A stretch of DNA of 64,000 bases from contig NZ_JACHXQ010000002.1 of assembly GCF_014192285.1 (NCBI RefSeq), forward strand, positions 158,968-222,967, given 5' to 3'. Under the pieces are notes generated by a model. That model ran no database searches. It had not been told where the DNA came from and saw only the letters and a program-made list of their open reading frames with translations. This document shows, piece by piece, positions 17,904 through 26,846 of the stretch. A program made the position numbers and the translations under genes. Numbering within the stretch: position 1 is the first letter of the stretch; every line of letters begins with the position of its first letter. The DNA comes from Halomonas fontilapidosi. Its GTDB lineage: Bacteria > Pseudomonadota > Gammaproteobacteria > Pseudomonadales > Halomonadaceae.

Positions 17904-19873
17904 ATCGCTCGGCTCAACGGCTGGCGAGCGGGCTCTGTGGCCTGCTCTGGCTGGTAAACGTGGGGCTGGCCTGGGGCGAACCGGCAGCCCACACGGCGGC
18001 CCGCACCCTGAGCATCCAGTTCGATCCGGCCACGCGCGCCCTGCAGGGTGAACTGCGCCAGCCCCTGCCGGAGGGCGGACACTTCCGCCTGATGGAGGGC
18101 CTGACGGTGATCGCTGCCCAGCGCGGCGATGAGACCATCCGGGTCACACAGGATGCCAAGGGACGCTGGCAGCTGCCGCCGGGCGACACCGGCACGGACG
18201 ACGAGGCCTCGGTAACGCTTCGCTGGCAGGGCACCCTGCCCGAGGCCGGCGAGGGTGATCGGCATCGCGTAAGCGTCGAGGGTAGCCTGCTGCCGACGCG
18301 CGCCGGCTGGTACCCGCACCTGGCCGACGCGGCCGTCCCGCTGCGGTTGACGGTGCGAGTGCCGGCAGGACAGCGGGCCCTGGGCAGCGGCTCGCTGCTG
18401 GAAGAGCGAGAGGTAGAAGGCGATTACCTGGCACGTTTCCACCACCCCCACACCCGCGAGGTGGAGATCGCCACCGGCCCCTGGCAGCTGCGCGAGCGCG
18501 AGACCGAGGGCGTGCGGCTGCGCACCCTCTTCCCGCCGGGCCTGGATGCCGCCTTTGCCGAGACCTATCTGCAACACAGCGCCGAGCACCTGGCCCTCTT
18601 CCAGTCGCGCCTGGGACCGCTGCCCTATTCGAGCTTTTCCATCGCCGCCTCGCCGGCACCGGTAGGCATTGCCTTCCCCGGCTTCACCCTGCTCGGCGAA
18701 CGCGTCATCCCGCTGCCCTTTATCCCCCGGACCTCGCTGGCCCATGAGCTGATGCATGCCTGGTGGGGCGCCGGGGTGAACGTCGACTACGCCAGCGGCA
18801 ACTGGTCCGAGGCCCTCACTACCTACCTGGCCGATCACGCCCTGGCTGAACAGAGCGGCGAGGCCGAGTCCCTGCGCCGCCGCTGGCTGACGGACCTGGC
18901 CGCCCTGCCAGCCGCCCAGGAATCCGCCCTGGTGGCCTTTCGCGGTGACCCCGACCCGGCTGGCCGTCTGATCGGCTACCAGCACGGCGCCCTGCTCTTC
19001 CACATGCTGCGCCAGCGCATCGGCGACAAGGCCTTCGATCGCGGCCTACGGCGCCTGGCCGAGCAGTGGATGCACCGCACCGCCGACTGGTCGGCCTTGA
19101 TCGACGCCTTCGGCGAGGCCGCAGGCGAGCCGCAGGACGCCTTTTTCGCCCCCTGGCTGACACGGCCCGGGCGCCCCTCGCTGCAGCTGGAATCAGTGCG
19201 GCTGGACGCCAAGGGCAGCGGCTACCGGCTCCGCGGCGAGCTGGTCCAGCGCGGCCCCCATGCGCCCTGGCCGCTTGAGGTGCCCCTGGTGGCGGAAACC
19301 CAGACCGGTCCGGTCCGCGTCATACAACCCATGGAGGGCCAACGACAGGCCTTCGATATAACGTTGAGTTCGTACCCCCTGGCCATGGAGGTGGATCCAG
19401 GCGCCGACCTCTTGCGCCATCCCGGCGCAATGCCGGCCATCCTGCGCCAGCTGATGCTGGACCCGACCACCCGGGTGCTGGCCCTGGACGAGGCCCATCG
19501 TCCCCTGGCCCGCCAGGTGCTGGGGCGCCAGCCTGATGCGCTCGACGCGTTCGCCGACCGGCCGAAGGATGCGCCTTCGCCGCTGCTGGTGATCGGAACC
19601 ACCACCGCGCTGCGCGAATGGCGCCAGGCCAACGACCTGCCCGCGCCGCCGAAGCCGCTGGAGACAGCGGGACAGGCCCGCTTCTGGATGATCCCGGAAC
19701 AGCGGGTCGGCCTGCTCAGCGGCGACGATGCCGGCGCCCTGGCGCGGCTTGCCGGTTCCCTGCGCCATCACGGCCAGCGCAGCTATGTGGTACACGGCGG
19801 CGATGGCGAGACCCGTGACGCGGGTACCTGGGAGGTCGAGGAGAATCCGCTACGCGTGACCTTCCCCCGCTGA
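17900..19873 (+). CDS. M1-like periplasmic zinc metallopeptidase
   Basis: 657-residue exported gluzincin-type peptidase. A hydrophobic N-terminus (about 8-26, ending AWG) resembles a signal peptide. The zinc site is H282-E-L-M-H286, followed by Trp-Trp and by Glu304 in GNWSEALTTYLADH. The His-to-Glu spacing of 17 is one less than in classical M1 aminopeptidases but suits this divergent branch as I remember it. The N-terminal 250 residues are beta-rich as in M1 proteins. The C-terminal part (about 400-657) has no clear domain. The GTG start overlaps the ChaN-PDZ stop (GTGA), indicating translational coupling. Confidence 0.75.
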   Translation: MNRSAQRLASGLCGLLWLVNVGLAWGEPAAHTAARTLSIQFDPATRALQGELRQPLPEGGHFRLMEGLTVIAAQRGDETIRVTQDAKGRWQLPPGDTGTDDEASVTLRWQGTLPEAGEGDRHRVSVEGSLLPTRAGWYPHLADAAVPLRLTVRVPAGQRALGSGSLLEEREVEGDYLARFHHPHTREVEIATGPWQLRERETEGVRLRTLFPPGLDAAFAETYLQHSAEHLALFQSRLGPLPYSSFSIAASPAPVGIAFPGFTLLGERVIPLPFIPRTSLAHELMHAWWGAGVNVDYASGNWSEALTTYLADHALAEQSGEAESLRRRWLTDLAALPAAQESALVAFRGDPDPAGRLIGYQHGALLFHMLRQRIGDKAFDRGLRRLAEQWMHRTADWSALIDAFGEAAGEPQDAFFAPWLTRPGRPSLQLESVRLDAKGSGYRLRGELVQRGPHAPWPLEVPLVAETQTGPVRVIQPMEGQRQAFDITLSSYPLAMEVDPGADLLRHPGAMPAILRQLMLDPTTRVLALDEAHRPLARQVLGRQPDALDAFADRPKDAPSPLLVIGTTTALREWRQANDLPAPPKPLETAGQARFWMIPEQRVGLLSGDDAGALARLAGSLRHHGQRSYVVHGGDGETRDAGTWEVEENPLRVTFPR

Positions 19874-19951
19874 CGGGATAGCCCCGGGGCGCTCGGGCAG
19901 GCATCATGGTCGCCCCTGACCATCCATCGTCCACGAGGTTGATGACTGCCG

Positions 19952-20359
19952 ATGAGAATCCTGATTCGCACCTTCTTCCGTGGCCTGCGCGCCGTGCTGG
20001 GGCCGGTCATGCTGGCTTCCGAAAAGCTCTCCACCCCCAAGGCCATCGCGCGCAGCCCCGATGAGCAGGCCCGCGTCGACGCGGCATGCCGCAACCTCTC
20101 GCTCTACCAGTTCCGCACCTGCCCGTTCTGCATCAAGGTCCGCAAGGAGATCGCCCGCCTGGGACTTGATATCGAACTGCGCGACGCCCGGCTCGACCCC
20201 GATCACCGCCGCGAGCTCGCCGAGGGCGGCGGACGCGTCAAGGTGCCCTGCTTGCGGATCGACCACGACGACGGCACCACCGAGTGGCTCTACGAGTCCG
20301 ACGACATCAATGCCTGGCTGAACCGCCACTTCGGCGAGGCCGACGCCCAGGCCGCCTGA
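19952..20359 (+). CDS. Glutaredoxin-like thiol protein (GST N-terminal/Grx fold)
   Basis: 135-residue protein with an N-terminal amphipathic/hydrophobic stretch (about 1-25) and a thioredoxin-fold domain from about residue 48. It carries the dithiol motif C57-P-F-C60 in FRTCPFCIKVRKE, a cis-proline segment KVPCLRI, and the glutathione-binding-like ESDDIN. A glutathione-dependent disulfide reductase role is likely. The N-terminal extension could tether it to the membrane. The SD preceding ATG 19952 is weak. It lies between the peptidase and the ClC gene with 78- and 91-base gaps. Confidence 0.8.
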   Translation: MRILIRTFFRGLRAVLGPVMLASEKLSTPKAIARSPDEQARVDAACRNLSLYQFRTCPFCIKVRKEIARLGLDIELRDARLDPDHRRELAEGGGRVKVPCLRIDHDDGTTEWLYESDDINAWLNRHFGEADAQAA

Positions 20360-20403
20360 CCGTCGCGCCTGCCCCCTGGCGCCGGGCGCGGCGCCCCGGC
20401 AAT

Positions 20404-20429
20404 TCGCGGCAGCACTTGCCCTGCCGCGA
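20404..20429. repeat. Inverted repeat upstream of the ClC gene
   Basis: TCGCGGCAG and CTGCCGCGA, nine perfect pairs with an eight-base loop, 22 bases before the chosen ClC start. No T-run follows. It could be the hairpin end of the glutaredoxin transcript or a leader structure. Confidence 0.4.
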
Positions 20430-20450
20430 GTGGCCGCCTAAACCTTGTGC

Positions 20451-22214
20451 ATGGACACCCTTCCGCTACGCCCCGTTTCCCGCCGTGGTCCGATGGCCGT
20501 CATCCGCTTCCTGGGGCTGGTGCTGCTGGGGGCCATCGTGGGTGGCGTCGCCGCCCTTCTCGCCGTGGCCTTCGTCAGTGCGGTCTTGGCCCTCAACGAT
20601 CTGCTGCTGATCTCACCGCGCAGCCGCATGATGTTCGACCATCCCGGCCTGCTGCTGGCCGCGACAGTTGCCGTGCCGGCGCTGGGCGGCCTGGTGGTGG
20701 GCCTGCTGCACCGCGCGATCCCCGAACAGCGCCCCCATACGCCGGCCGACGTCATCGCTGCGGTTCAGACGCGCCACGGCCGGCTGCCGGCCCGGGCCGG
20801 CGGGCTCTCGGCATTGAGCGCCCTGGTCTCGCTGGGCGCCGGCGCCTCGGTGGGGCAGTACGGTCCCCTGGTGCAGCTGGGTGCCAGCCTTGGCTCGCTG
20901 GGGGCGAGGGTGCTGCGGCTGGGGCGCTCCGACGACAACATCACCATCGCCTGCGGGGTCGCCGCGGCCATCGCCACCGCCTTCAATGCCCCACTCGCGG
21001 GCATCGTCTTCGCCCACGAAGTGGTACTTCGCCACTATGCGCTGCGCGCCTTCGCCCCGGTGGCCGCGGCGGCGCTGGTCGGCTACGTGATCGCTACCAA
21101 TGTGCTCGACCAGGGCGCCCTCTTTCACGTTGCCGAGACCGCCGTGCCTCGCCCCTGGGAGTTCATGGCCTTCCTCGCCATCGGCGGCCTGGGCGCCCTG
21201 GTCGCCGGGGCCTACATGCACACCATTCTGGGGATGACGCGAATCGCCGGCTCGCTGCCCCTCGCGCCCGCGCTGCGCCCGGCCCTGGCCGGCGCCCTGC
21301 TGGGGCTCACCGCCCTCTGGGTCCCCGACATCCTCGGCATGGGCCAGGAGACCCTGCGTTTCGCCACCATCGCCGGGGCCTTCGGCAGTACCGAGCTGCT
21401 GCTGGTGCTGGTGCTCAAGATCGCCGCCACCGGTCTCTGTCTGGGAATGGGCTTCAGCGGCGGCGTATTCAGCCCGGCGCTGGTCATCGGCATGCTGTTC
21501 GGGGCCCTGTGCGGCAGCCTGGTCGGCCAGCTCAGCGGCGCGCCTCAGGAGACCTTCGTCTTCTACGCCGTTTGCGGCATGGTCGCGGTGACCTCGCCGG
21601 TGATCGGCGCGCCGCTGACCAGCCTGCTGATCGTCTTCGAACTGACCGGCAGCTATGCGCTGACCACGGCGGCCCTGGCCAGCGTGACCCTGGCGAGCCC
21701 CATCGCGGCCCAGCTATTTGGCCGCTCGCTGTTCGATATCCAACTCGAGGGGCGCGGCCTGGACCTCTCCGCCGGGCGCGGGCGCGCCGTTCTGCGCGCC
21801 ACCCCGGTGACCGAATACCTGACCAAGGCGTGCGTGACCCTGGACCCGCAGAGCACGGTGGCCGAGGCCGTAACCGCGCTGTGTCAGGCACGCCATGGCG
21901 AGGGCTATCTGGTCGACGGCCAGGGGCGCTATCGCGGATGCGTGAGCCTCGCCGACCTGGAAGCCGCGCGGGAGGCGGCAGCGGGGCCGGTTCGCGTCGA
22001 CGAGGTAGCCCCCCTGGCACGACCGGTGCTAAGGCCGGACACCTCGCTATGGGACGCCATGGCCGAACTGCAGGACGTCACCGGCGAGGCCCTGCCGGTG
22101 ATCGATCCCCACGCCGATGATGCCTTCCGGGGGGTGGTCTTCGAGTCAAGCATTACCCGCGCCTACCTGGCGCACAGCGACGAACTGAGACGGGAAGAAC
22201 ATGGCACGGGATGA
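20451..22214 (+). CDS. ClC-family chloride channel/transporter with CBS pair, signature glutamates replaced
   Basis: 587-residue membrane protein of the ClC family with about 11-12 hydrophobic segments (20-430) and two C-terminal CBS domains (about 440-580), usually nucleotide-sensing. The anion-site motif GFSGGVFSPAL is kept. The helix normally reading GREGP reads G135-Q-Y137-G-P139, so the gating glutamate is Tyr. By eye the proton glutamate (E203 in E. coli ClC) aligns with Val191 in FAHEVV. Both changes argue for uncoupled anion conduction rather than Cl-/H+ exchange. The ATG at 20451 lacks a good SD, and ATG 20493 is an alternative. Its 3' end overlaps the next gene by 14 bases. Confidence 0.83.
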   Translation: MDTLPLRPVSRRGPMAVIRFLGLVLLGAIVGGVAALLAVAFVSAVLALNDLLLISPRSRMMFDHPGLLLAATVAVPALGGLVVGLLHRAIPEQRPHTPADVIAAVQTRHGRLPARAGGLSALSALVSLGAGASVGQYGPLVQLGASLGSLGARVLRLGRSDDNITIACGVAAAIATAFNAPLAGIVFAHEVVLRHYALRAFAPVAAAALVGYVIATNVLDQGALFHVAETAVPRPWEFMAFLAIGGLGALVAGAYMHTILGMTRIAGSLPLAPALRPALAGALLGLTALWVPDILGMGQETLRFATIAGAFGSTELLLVLVLKIAATGLCLGMGFSGGVFSPALVIGMLFGALCGSLVGQLSGAPQETFVFYAVCGMVAVTSPVIGAPLTSLLIVFELTGSYALTTAALASVTLASPIAAQLFGRSLFDIQLEGRGLDLSAGRGRAVLRATPVTEYLTKACVTLDPQSTVAEAVTALCQARHGEGYLVDGQGRYRGCVSLADLEAAREAAAGPVRVDEVAPLARPVLRPDTSLWDAMAELQDVTGEALPVIDPHADDAFRGVVFESSITRAYLAHSDELRREEHGTG

Positions 22215-23325
22215 CCGGAGCCGCCGTTGGCCGGCAAGCGCACCGGGGTTGGCGCTACTGTGGCTGGCGTTATTCATCGCCATGCCCGTCCAGGCGGAGG
22301 ACGATACCCTCAGCGTGCTGAGCTGGGGCGGGGCCTATGAGCGCGCTCAACAGGCGGCCCTGTTCGCGCCCTATACCGCCGCCACCGGCATGCGTATCGA
22401 GGTGGCACGCTACGACGGGGGGCTCGAGGGCCTGCGCCGTGCCGTGGCCGAAGGCGAGGTGCCCTGGGACCTGATCGACATGACGCGCAGCGAGGCCATG
22501 GCCGCCTGCGCGGAAGGGCTGCTCGAGCCGCTCTCCCCCGAACTGCTGGCACCGGCCCCGGACGGCACCCCGGCGGAGCAGGACTTCCTGCCGAACTCCT
22601 TCGGCCGCTGCGCGATCACCCACAGCATTTTCGCCACCGTGGTCGCCTACCGCCAGGACGCCTTCCCCGGCACGCGGCCCGAGAGCATCGCGGATCTCTT
22701 CGATCAGCAGCAATTCCCTGGGCCCCGGGCGCTGCAGCGCACCCCGGCGGTCAATCTGGAGTGGGCACTGCTCTCCTATCGCGTCCCCCACGAGGAGCTC
22801 TACGACCTGCTGAGCACCCGGCGCGGACTGGATCTGGCGTTAGCGCGCCTCGACGAGTTGCAGGAGATCCAGTGGTGGGAAGCCGGAGACACGCCGGTGC
22901 GGCTGCTGACCGAGGGCGAGGTGGTCATGGCGTCGGGCTACAACGGCCGCTTCTTCGATGCCATGGTCAATCGCGGGGCGCCCATCGACATCCTCTGGGA
23001 CGGCCAGGTCCAGGAACACGAGACCTGGGCCATCCCCCGCGGCGCCCCCAACCCCGAGACGGCCCGCGACTTCCTGCGCTTCGCCACCACCACCGAGCGC
23101 CTCGCCGACCTGTCGCGGCACATTCCCTACGGCCCGGCCCGTCGCTCGGCAGCGGCGCGCGTCACCACCCATCCCGATAGCGGCATAGACATGCGTCTGC
23201 ATATTCCCACCCATCCGCTGAACGCCGAACGCGCCCTGGCCAAGGACGAAGCCTGGTACGCACGCACGCTGGGGCGCATCGAGGACTACTTCCGGGCCTG
23301 GCTCGAGGAGCGGGAGGGGCCGTAG
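22201..23325 (+). CDS. ABC transporter substrate-binding protein, spermidine/putrescine (PotD) type
   Basis: 374-residue exported binding protein with a signal peptide ending VQA at about residue 32. It is of the extracellular solute-binding family used for polyamines and related compounds. Visible family features are VLSWGGAYERAQ at the mature N-terminus, WDLIDMTRSEA, and VVMASGYNGRFFDA in the hinge/ligand region. No permease or ATPase gene is adjacent, so it either serves a distant transporter or has another role. The ATG lies inside the ClC gene, 14 bases before that stop, so translation is coupled. It is convergent with the GFA gene, 15 bases away. Confidence 0.83.
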   Translation: MARDDRSRRWPASAPGLALLWLALFIAMPVQAEDDTLSVLSWGGAYERAQQAALFAPYTAATGMRIEVARYDGGLEGLRRAVAEGEVPWDLIDMTRSEAMAACAEGLLEPLSPELLAPAPDGTPAEQDFLPNSFGRCAITHSIFATVVAYRQDAFPGTRPESIADLFDQQQFPGPRALQRTPAVNLEWALLSYRVPHEELYDLLSTRRGLDLALARLDELQEIQWWEAGDTPVRLLTEGEVVMASGYNGRFFDAMVNRGAPIDILWDGQVQEHETWAIPRGAPNPETARDFLRFATTTERLADLSRHIPYGPARRSAAARVTTHPDSGIDMRLHIPTHPLNAERALAKDEAWYARTLGRIEDYFRAWLEEREGP

Positions 23326-23340
23326 CACCCTCCGGTCACG

Positions 23341-23775
23341 TCACTCGTCGAGGGTCTCCCCCGTGCCGCCCAGCTCGGCGGGCACGTCGCGCATCTTGGG
23401 CAGGCCATCGGCAATCCGCAGCACCGTCTCCTGATAGTGGACATGCAGGGCCGGCTCGAAGGTCAGGCCGGGGAGGATCGCCGCATAGACGTCGACCAGC
23501 CCCATACCGGGATGCTCTGTCAGCACATGGCCGCCGCAGCTGCGACACCACTGGCGCAGGCTGGCCGGCGTCCGCTGGTAGCTCCCCAGCGTGTCGGCCC
23601 CCTGGACCACCTCCACCGCCTCCGGCTTCCACAGCGTGAAGGCGTTCACCGGCCCCGCTGACCAGTGGCGACAGTCCTCGCAGTGGCAGAAGCCCATGGC
23701 CTCCGGCTCGCCGGTCACCCTCAGCTGGACAGCACCGCAGAAACAGGCGCCGTGATAGGTCTTGGATTCGCTCAT
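23341..23775 (-). CDS. GFA family (glutathione-dependent formaldehyde-activating enzyme-like) zinc protein
   Basis: 144-residue protein with the GFA zinc-binding cysteine pattern: GACFCGAV near the N-terminus, GFCHCEDCRHWS in the middle, and WCRSCGGHV further on. The archetype (Gfa) accelerates S-hydroxymethylglutathione formation, though most bacterial paralogues have no proven activity. The ATG at 23775 has GGAGG nine bases upstream; further upstream the frame is open but has no family sequence. A second GFA gene lies at 26847-27317, sharing only the cysteine scaffold. Confidence 0.83.
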   Translation of the reverse strand: MSESKTYHGACFCGAVQLRVTGEPEAMGFCHCEDCRHWSAGPVNAFTLWKPEAVEVVQGADTLGSYQRTPASLRQWCRSCGGHVLTEHPGMGLVDVYAAILPGLTFEPALHVHYQETVLRIADGLPKMRDVPAELGGTGETLDE

Positions 23776-23908
23776 CTCACACCTCCAGGGAAGGGTTCTC
23801 TCTACAAGAGAATCCCCCTGTAGTGTAGAAGCTACGTCTCTGACCCCGCGAGGCCGCAGCGCGAGAGACAACATGTCGCTGCGAGCGTCGCGGGACGACG
23901 CGTCTGCG

Positions 23909-24550
23909 TCAATACGCCATCAGAGAGTGCACCAGCATGATCTCACAAGCCCCCTGTCCGGTATCGGTGCGCGTGGTGCTGGTCCGCCATGCCCAGTTCT
24001 CGCCTTCGATATCCACCAGATGGCCTCGCAGTGTCACCCTATCCCCGGCCTCGAGGCGCTTGAGCGACGCCAGCGTCGTGGCATTGCCGGCCAGCATATG
24101 GATGTTGCTGCTGTTCAATGCGATCGCCCGAGCCGGGATAGGGGGCCGTGAGTCGGTGCGCCAGTAGTACCAGCGATTTCGCTGCGAGATCTCCAGCGCC
24201 TCAATCACCCGATCCTCGGCCATTGGCCCCCAGCCCAGCGCCAGGTCGAGCGGCGAGAGACGCGCGTCCCGGCCCAGCCGATAATCCTGTACCGACAACA
24301 CTCTGGCCTTGAGCTCGAAGGTGGCACGGGGCACCACCTGGACGTCATGACCCTCGACGGGCAAGCGACGCGATGCAGCATCGATATCGCCCTGGCGAGG
24401 CGGCTCCGTGATGGAGAGCAGCGGCTCACCCGCGGCAAGCGGATGATGCTCAGCGATGGCCGTCGCTACCTGCTCGGCGGGCGGCGCTATCACGAAATGA
24501 AAGATCCCCCAGCCGATCAGGCCAATCAGCGCAATACGTTTCCAAGGCAT
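23909..24550 (-). CDS. Hypothetical membrane-anchored protein
   Basis: 213-residue protein with one N-terminal TM helix (about 5-22) after two basic residues, so probably anchored in the inner membrane with a periplasmic body. The body contains FELKARVLSVQDYRLGRD and LGWGPMAEDRVIEAL, then WYYWRTD and SSNIHMLAGN. I recognise these as a conserved unknown type, but no domain name is certain. It starts three bases after the stop of the upstream methyltransferase gene on the same strand and is very probably co-translated with it. Confidence 0.6.
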   Translation of the reverse strand: MPWKRIALIGLIGWGIFHFVIAPPAEQVATAIAEHHPLAAGEPLLSITEPPRQGDIDAASRRLPVEGHDVQVVPRATFELKARVLSVQDYRLGRDARLSPLDLALGWGPMAEDRVIEALEISQRNRWYYWRTDSRPPIPARAIALNSSNIHMLAGNATTLASLKRLEAGDRVTLRGHLVDIEGENWAWRTSTTRTDTGQGACEIMLVHSLMAY

Positions 24551-24553
24551 GGT

Positions 24554-25783
24554 TCAATGCGTCTCCCAATCCGGAGAGGGATGGCGGCTTGTCCGCAGCA
24601 GCAGATTGCGCGGCGTCAGCTCGCGGTCGCAGAAGGTGCCGAGCTCGACCCGAAACCCCGCCTCCTCGAGGCGTCGCTGGCGGTCCAGCACCAGCCACAC
24701 CTCAAGCGGGCGACGGAAGAGGTGGCGCACCAGCTCGAGGCGCGTCACCTCGGCCAGGCGTTGCTGGCCTTGCTGCTCGAAGGCGTGCCAGTCGACGTCA
24801 GTCGGCAGCGTCAACCCCTTGCGTTCGGCCGCCCAGCGGCAGAACCCGGCGAAGCTGTCGGGCATGCGACCATAGGCGAGGCTTGGCACCGGCAGATAGG
24901 CATCCCGGCCACGAACCTGACGCTGCAGGGCATCGAAGCCCAGCCGCCAGGCATTGGCCCGCTCGCGATGCCGGCGCACATGGCGCGGTGCGGTCACGGT
25001 CTCCTGCACCGCCATGGCCAGGTCCTCGCGGGAGAGCGACAGGCCGTGCTCGGCGACCAGCTCGCGCCCCTGCTGCGAGAGGGGCCGATAGTGCGCGTTG
25101 GCGGTGCGGTGATAGCAGCAGGGCGCCAGGCTCACGGCGCTGCCCCGCTCGGCGGCCAGCTCGATCAGCCGTTCGTGCAGGTCGCCGCAGGCATGCAGGG
25201 CCGCCACCTGGGTGTCTGCCGTCAGCCAGCGGGCGGCATCGGGGGCCAGCACGTCCTGCTGCGCCAGCTGCACCCGGGCCCCCTGTCGCTCGGCCAGCGC
25301 CTCGCCATCGCGGCAGAGCGCGGTCTGCCACTCCAGGCCGGTAACATCGCGCTCGAGGTGGCGGGCCAGGGTTCGGGACAGATGGCCCTTGCCCGCACAC
25401 CATTCCACCAGCCGGACGTTCGGCAGCGCCGCCATGCGGGGGACGAAGGCCGCCACCTGCTGCCATTTACGCCCCCCCATGTGTTCGGCCCACGGTGCTG
25501 GCGGGCCAGGGCCCTCGGCCGGCAGCTCGGGTAGCTCGACAAGCGCGGCGAGTTCCGCCACCGGCAGGTGCTCGGCCAGAGGAGAGGCGCAAAAGGGGTC
25601 GGCCTGAAGACGCGTGCAGGCGTCGTCGTCAAGAGAGAGCAGCGTGTCGGCGAGGCCGGGGTAGGTCGACCGCCATGGGAGCCGGCGATGCTGGAACGGC
25701 ATGGGCTGCCACAGCGGCTGCCACTCGGCCAGCAGTTCGGTCAGTCGCGCGAAGCGCTCGGCATGGTAAGAGGTATCGGGCAT
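24554..25783 (-). CDS. SAM-dependent methyltransferase-domain protein
   Basis: 409-residue protein with a Rossmann methyltransferase core in the middle: motif I VEWCAGKGHLSRTLA (about 150-165), LEWQTALC as the acidic loop region, and ALHACGDLHERL (about 220). This arrangement, including a later CCYH, resembles the METTL25/methyltransferase_32 type rather than small-molecule methylases. Flanking regions are unassigned. The substrate is unknown. The ATG at 25783 is preceded by GAGG; the longer open frame upstream lacks conserved sequence. It is coupled to the 213-residue membrane protein downstream. Confidence 0.7.
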   Translation of the reverse strand: MPDTSYHAERFARLTELLAEWQPLWQPMPFQHRRLPWRSTYPGLADTLLSLDDDACTRLQADPFCASPLAEHLPVAELAALVELPELPAEGPGPPAPWAEHMGGRKWQQVAAFVPRMAALPNVRLVEWCAGKGHLSRTLARHLERDVTGLEWQTALCRDGEALAERQGARVQLAQQDVLAPDAARWLTADTQVAALHACGDLHERLIELAAERGSAVSLAPCCYHRTANAHYRPLSQQGRELVAEHGLSLSREDLAMAVQETVTAPRHVRRHRERANAWRLGFDALQRQVRGRDAYLPVPSLAYGRMPDSFAGFCRWAAERKGLTLPTDVDWHAFEQQGQQRLAEVTRLELVRHLFRRPLEVWLVLDRQRRLEEAGFRVELGTFCDRELTPRNLLLRTSRHPSPDWETH

Positions 25784-25911
25784 GGCAAATCGACCTCGGC
25801 ACAAGCACGCATTGTAAGGGCAACACGACCGGCTTGCATGGCCTGCCCGCAGGCGACAGAGTGCGAACGAGACGTCGAACTCGTCCGCCACCCCTGTCAG
25901 GAGCCCCACCG

Positions 25912-26778
25912 ATGCCCTCCTCTCCCGACGCCGCCCGCCGCAGTGTGCTGGTGAGCGGCTGCTCCAGCGGTATCGGCCTCGCCGCCGCCCAGGCCCTGGC
26001 CCATCGCGGCTGGCGGGTATTCGCCACCGCCCGGCGCGACTCAGACCTGGCCAGGCTACGGGATGCGGGCCTAGAAGCCGTGGCCCTCGAGCTGGACGAC
26101 AGCGCCTCGATCGAGGCCTGCGTCGCGTCGGTGCTGGAGGCGACCGGCGGCCGGCTCGATGCGCTGTTCAACAATGCCGCCTATGGCCAGCCCGGGGCCG
26201 TGGAGGATCTCAGCCGCGAGGTGCTGCGCGCCCAGCTGGAGACCAACCTGCTCGGCACTCACGAGCTCACCTGCCGAGTGCTGCCGACGATGCGCCGCCA
26301 GGGCCACGGGCGCATCGTGCAGAACAGCTCGGTGCTGGGCCTGGCTGCCCTGCCCTACCGCGGTGCCTATGTCTGCTCCAAGTTCGCCCTGGAGGGGCTG
26401 ACCGATACCCTGCGCCTGGAACTCAGCGGCAGCGGCATCCAGGTCAGTCTGATCGAGCCGGGGCCGATCTCCAGCCGTTTCCGCGAGAACGCCTATCGCG
26501 CGTTCAAGGCGCATATCGACACCGCCCACAGCGCCCATGCCGAGACCTACCGGGCCGTGGAGGCGCGGCTGGCCGGCGAGGATGACGGCGGGCGCTTCAC
26601 GCTCGGCGCCCAGGCGGTGGTCAACAAGCTGGTGCACGCGCTGGAGAGCCCGCGCCCCAGGGCGCGCTACTACGTAACCCTGCCCACCCACCTGTTCGGT
26701 ACCCTCAAGCGCCTGCTCGGCAGTCGGGCCCTGGACTGGGTGCTGCTACGCTCCACCCGCGACGAGCGCCAGCTTTGA
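25912..26778 (+). CDS. Short-chain dehydrogenase/reductase (SDR)
   Basis: 288-residue classical SDR, NAD(P)-dependent. The cofactor loop is GCSSGIG at 16-22, NNAA lies at 87-90, the catalytic serine is in QNSS (about 139-140), and Tyr153-x3-Lys157 is in YVCSK. ATARR after the second strand suggests NADP preference, which is an inference. The C-terminal 80 residues are longer than in minimal SDRs and basic. The ATG at 25912 has AGGAG upstream. Substrate unknown. It is divergent from the methyltransferase and convergent with the second GFA gene. Confidence 0.86.
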   Translation: MPSSPDAARRSVLVSGCSSGIGLAAAQALAHRGWRVFATARRDSDLARLRDAGLEAVALELDDSASIEACVASVLEATGGRLDALFNNAAYGQPGAVEDLSREVLRAQLETNLLGTHELTCRVLPTMRRQGHGRIVQNSSVLGLAALPYRGAYVCSKFALEGLTDTLRLELSGSGIQVSLIEPGPISSRFRENAYRAFKAHIDTAHSAHAETYRAVEARLAGEDDGGRFTLGAQAVVNKLVHALESPRPRARYYVTLPTHLFGTLKRLLGSRALDWVLLRSTRDERQL

Positions 26779-26819
26779 GGACCCGGCAAGACGAGCGCTG
26801 ATCATTGCCACGCCAACAC

Positions 26820-26846
26820 CATCGGCGATGACGCCGATGCCTTTTG
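26820..26846 (+). terminator. Intrinsic terminator after the SDR gene
   Basis: CATCGGCG-ATGA-CGCCGATG hairpin followed by CCTTTTGCT, between two convergent genes. The T-run is short. Confidence 0.5.
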
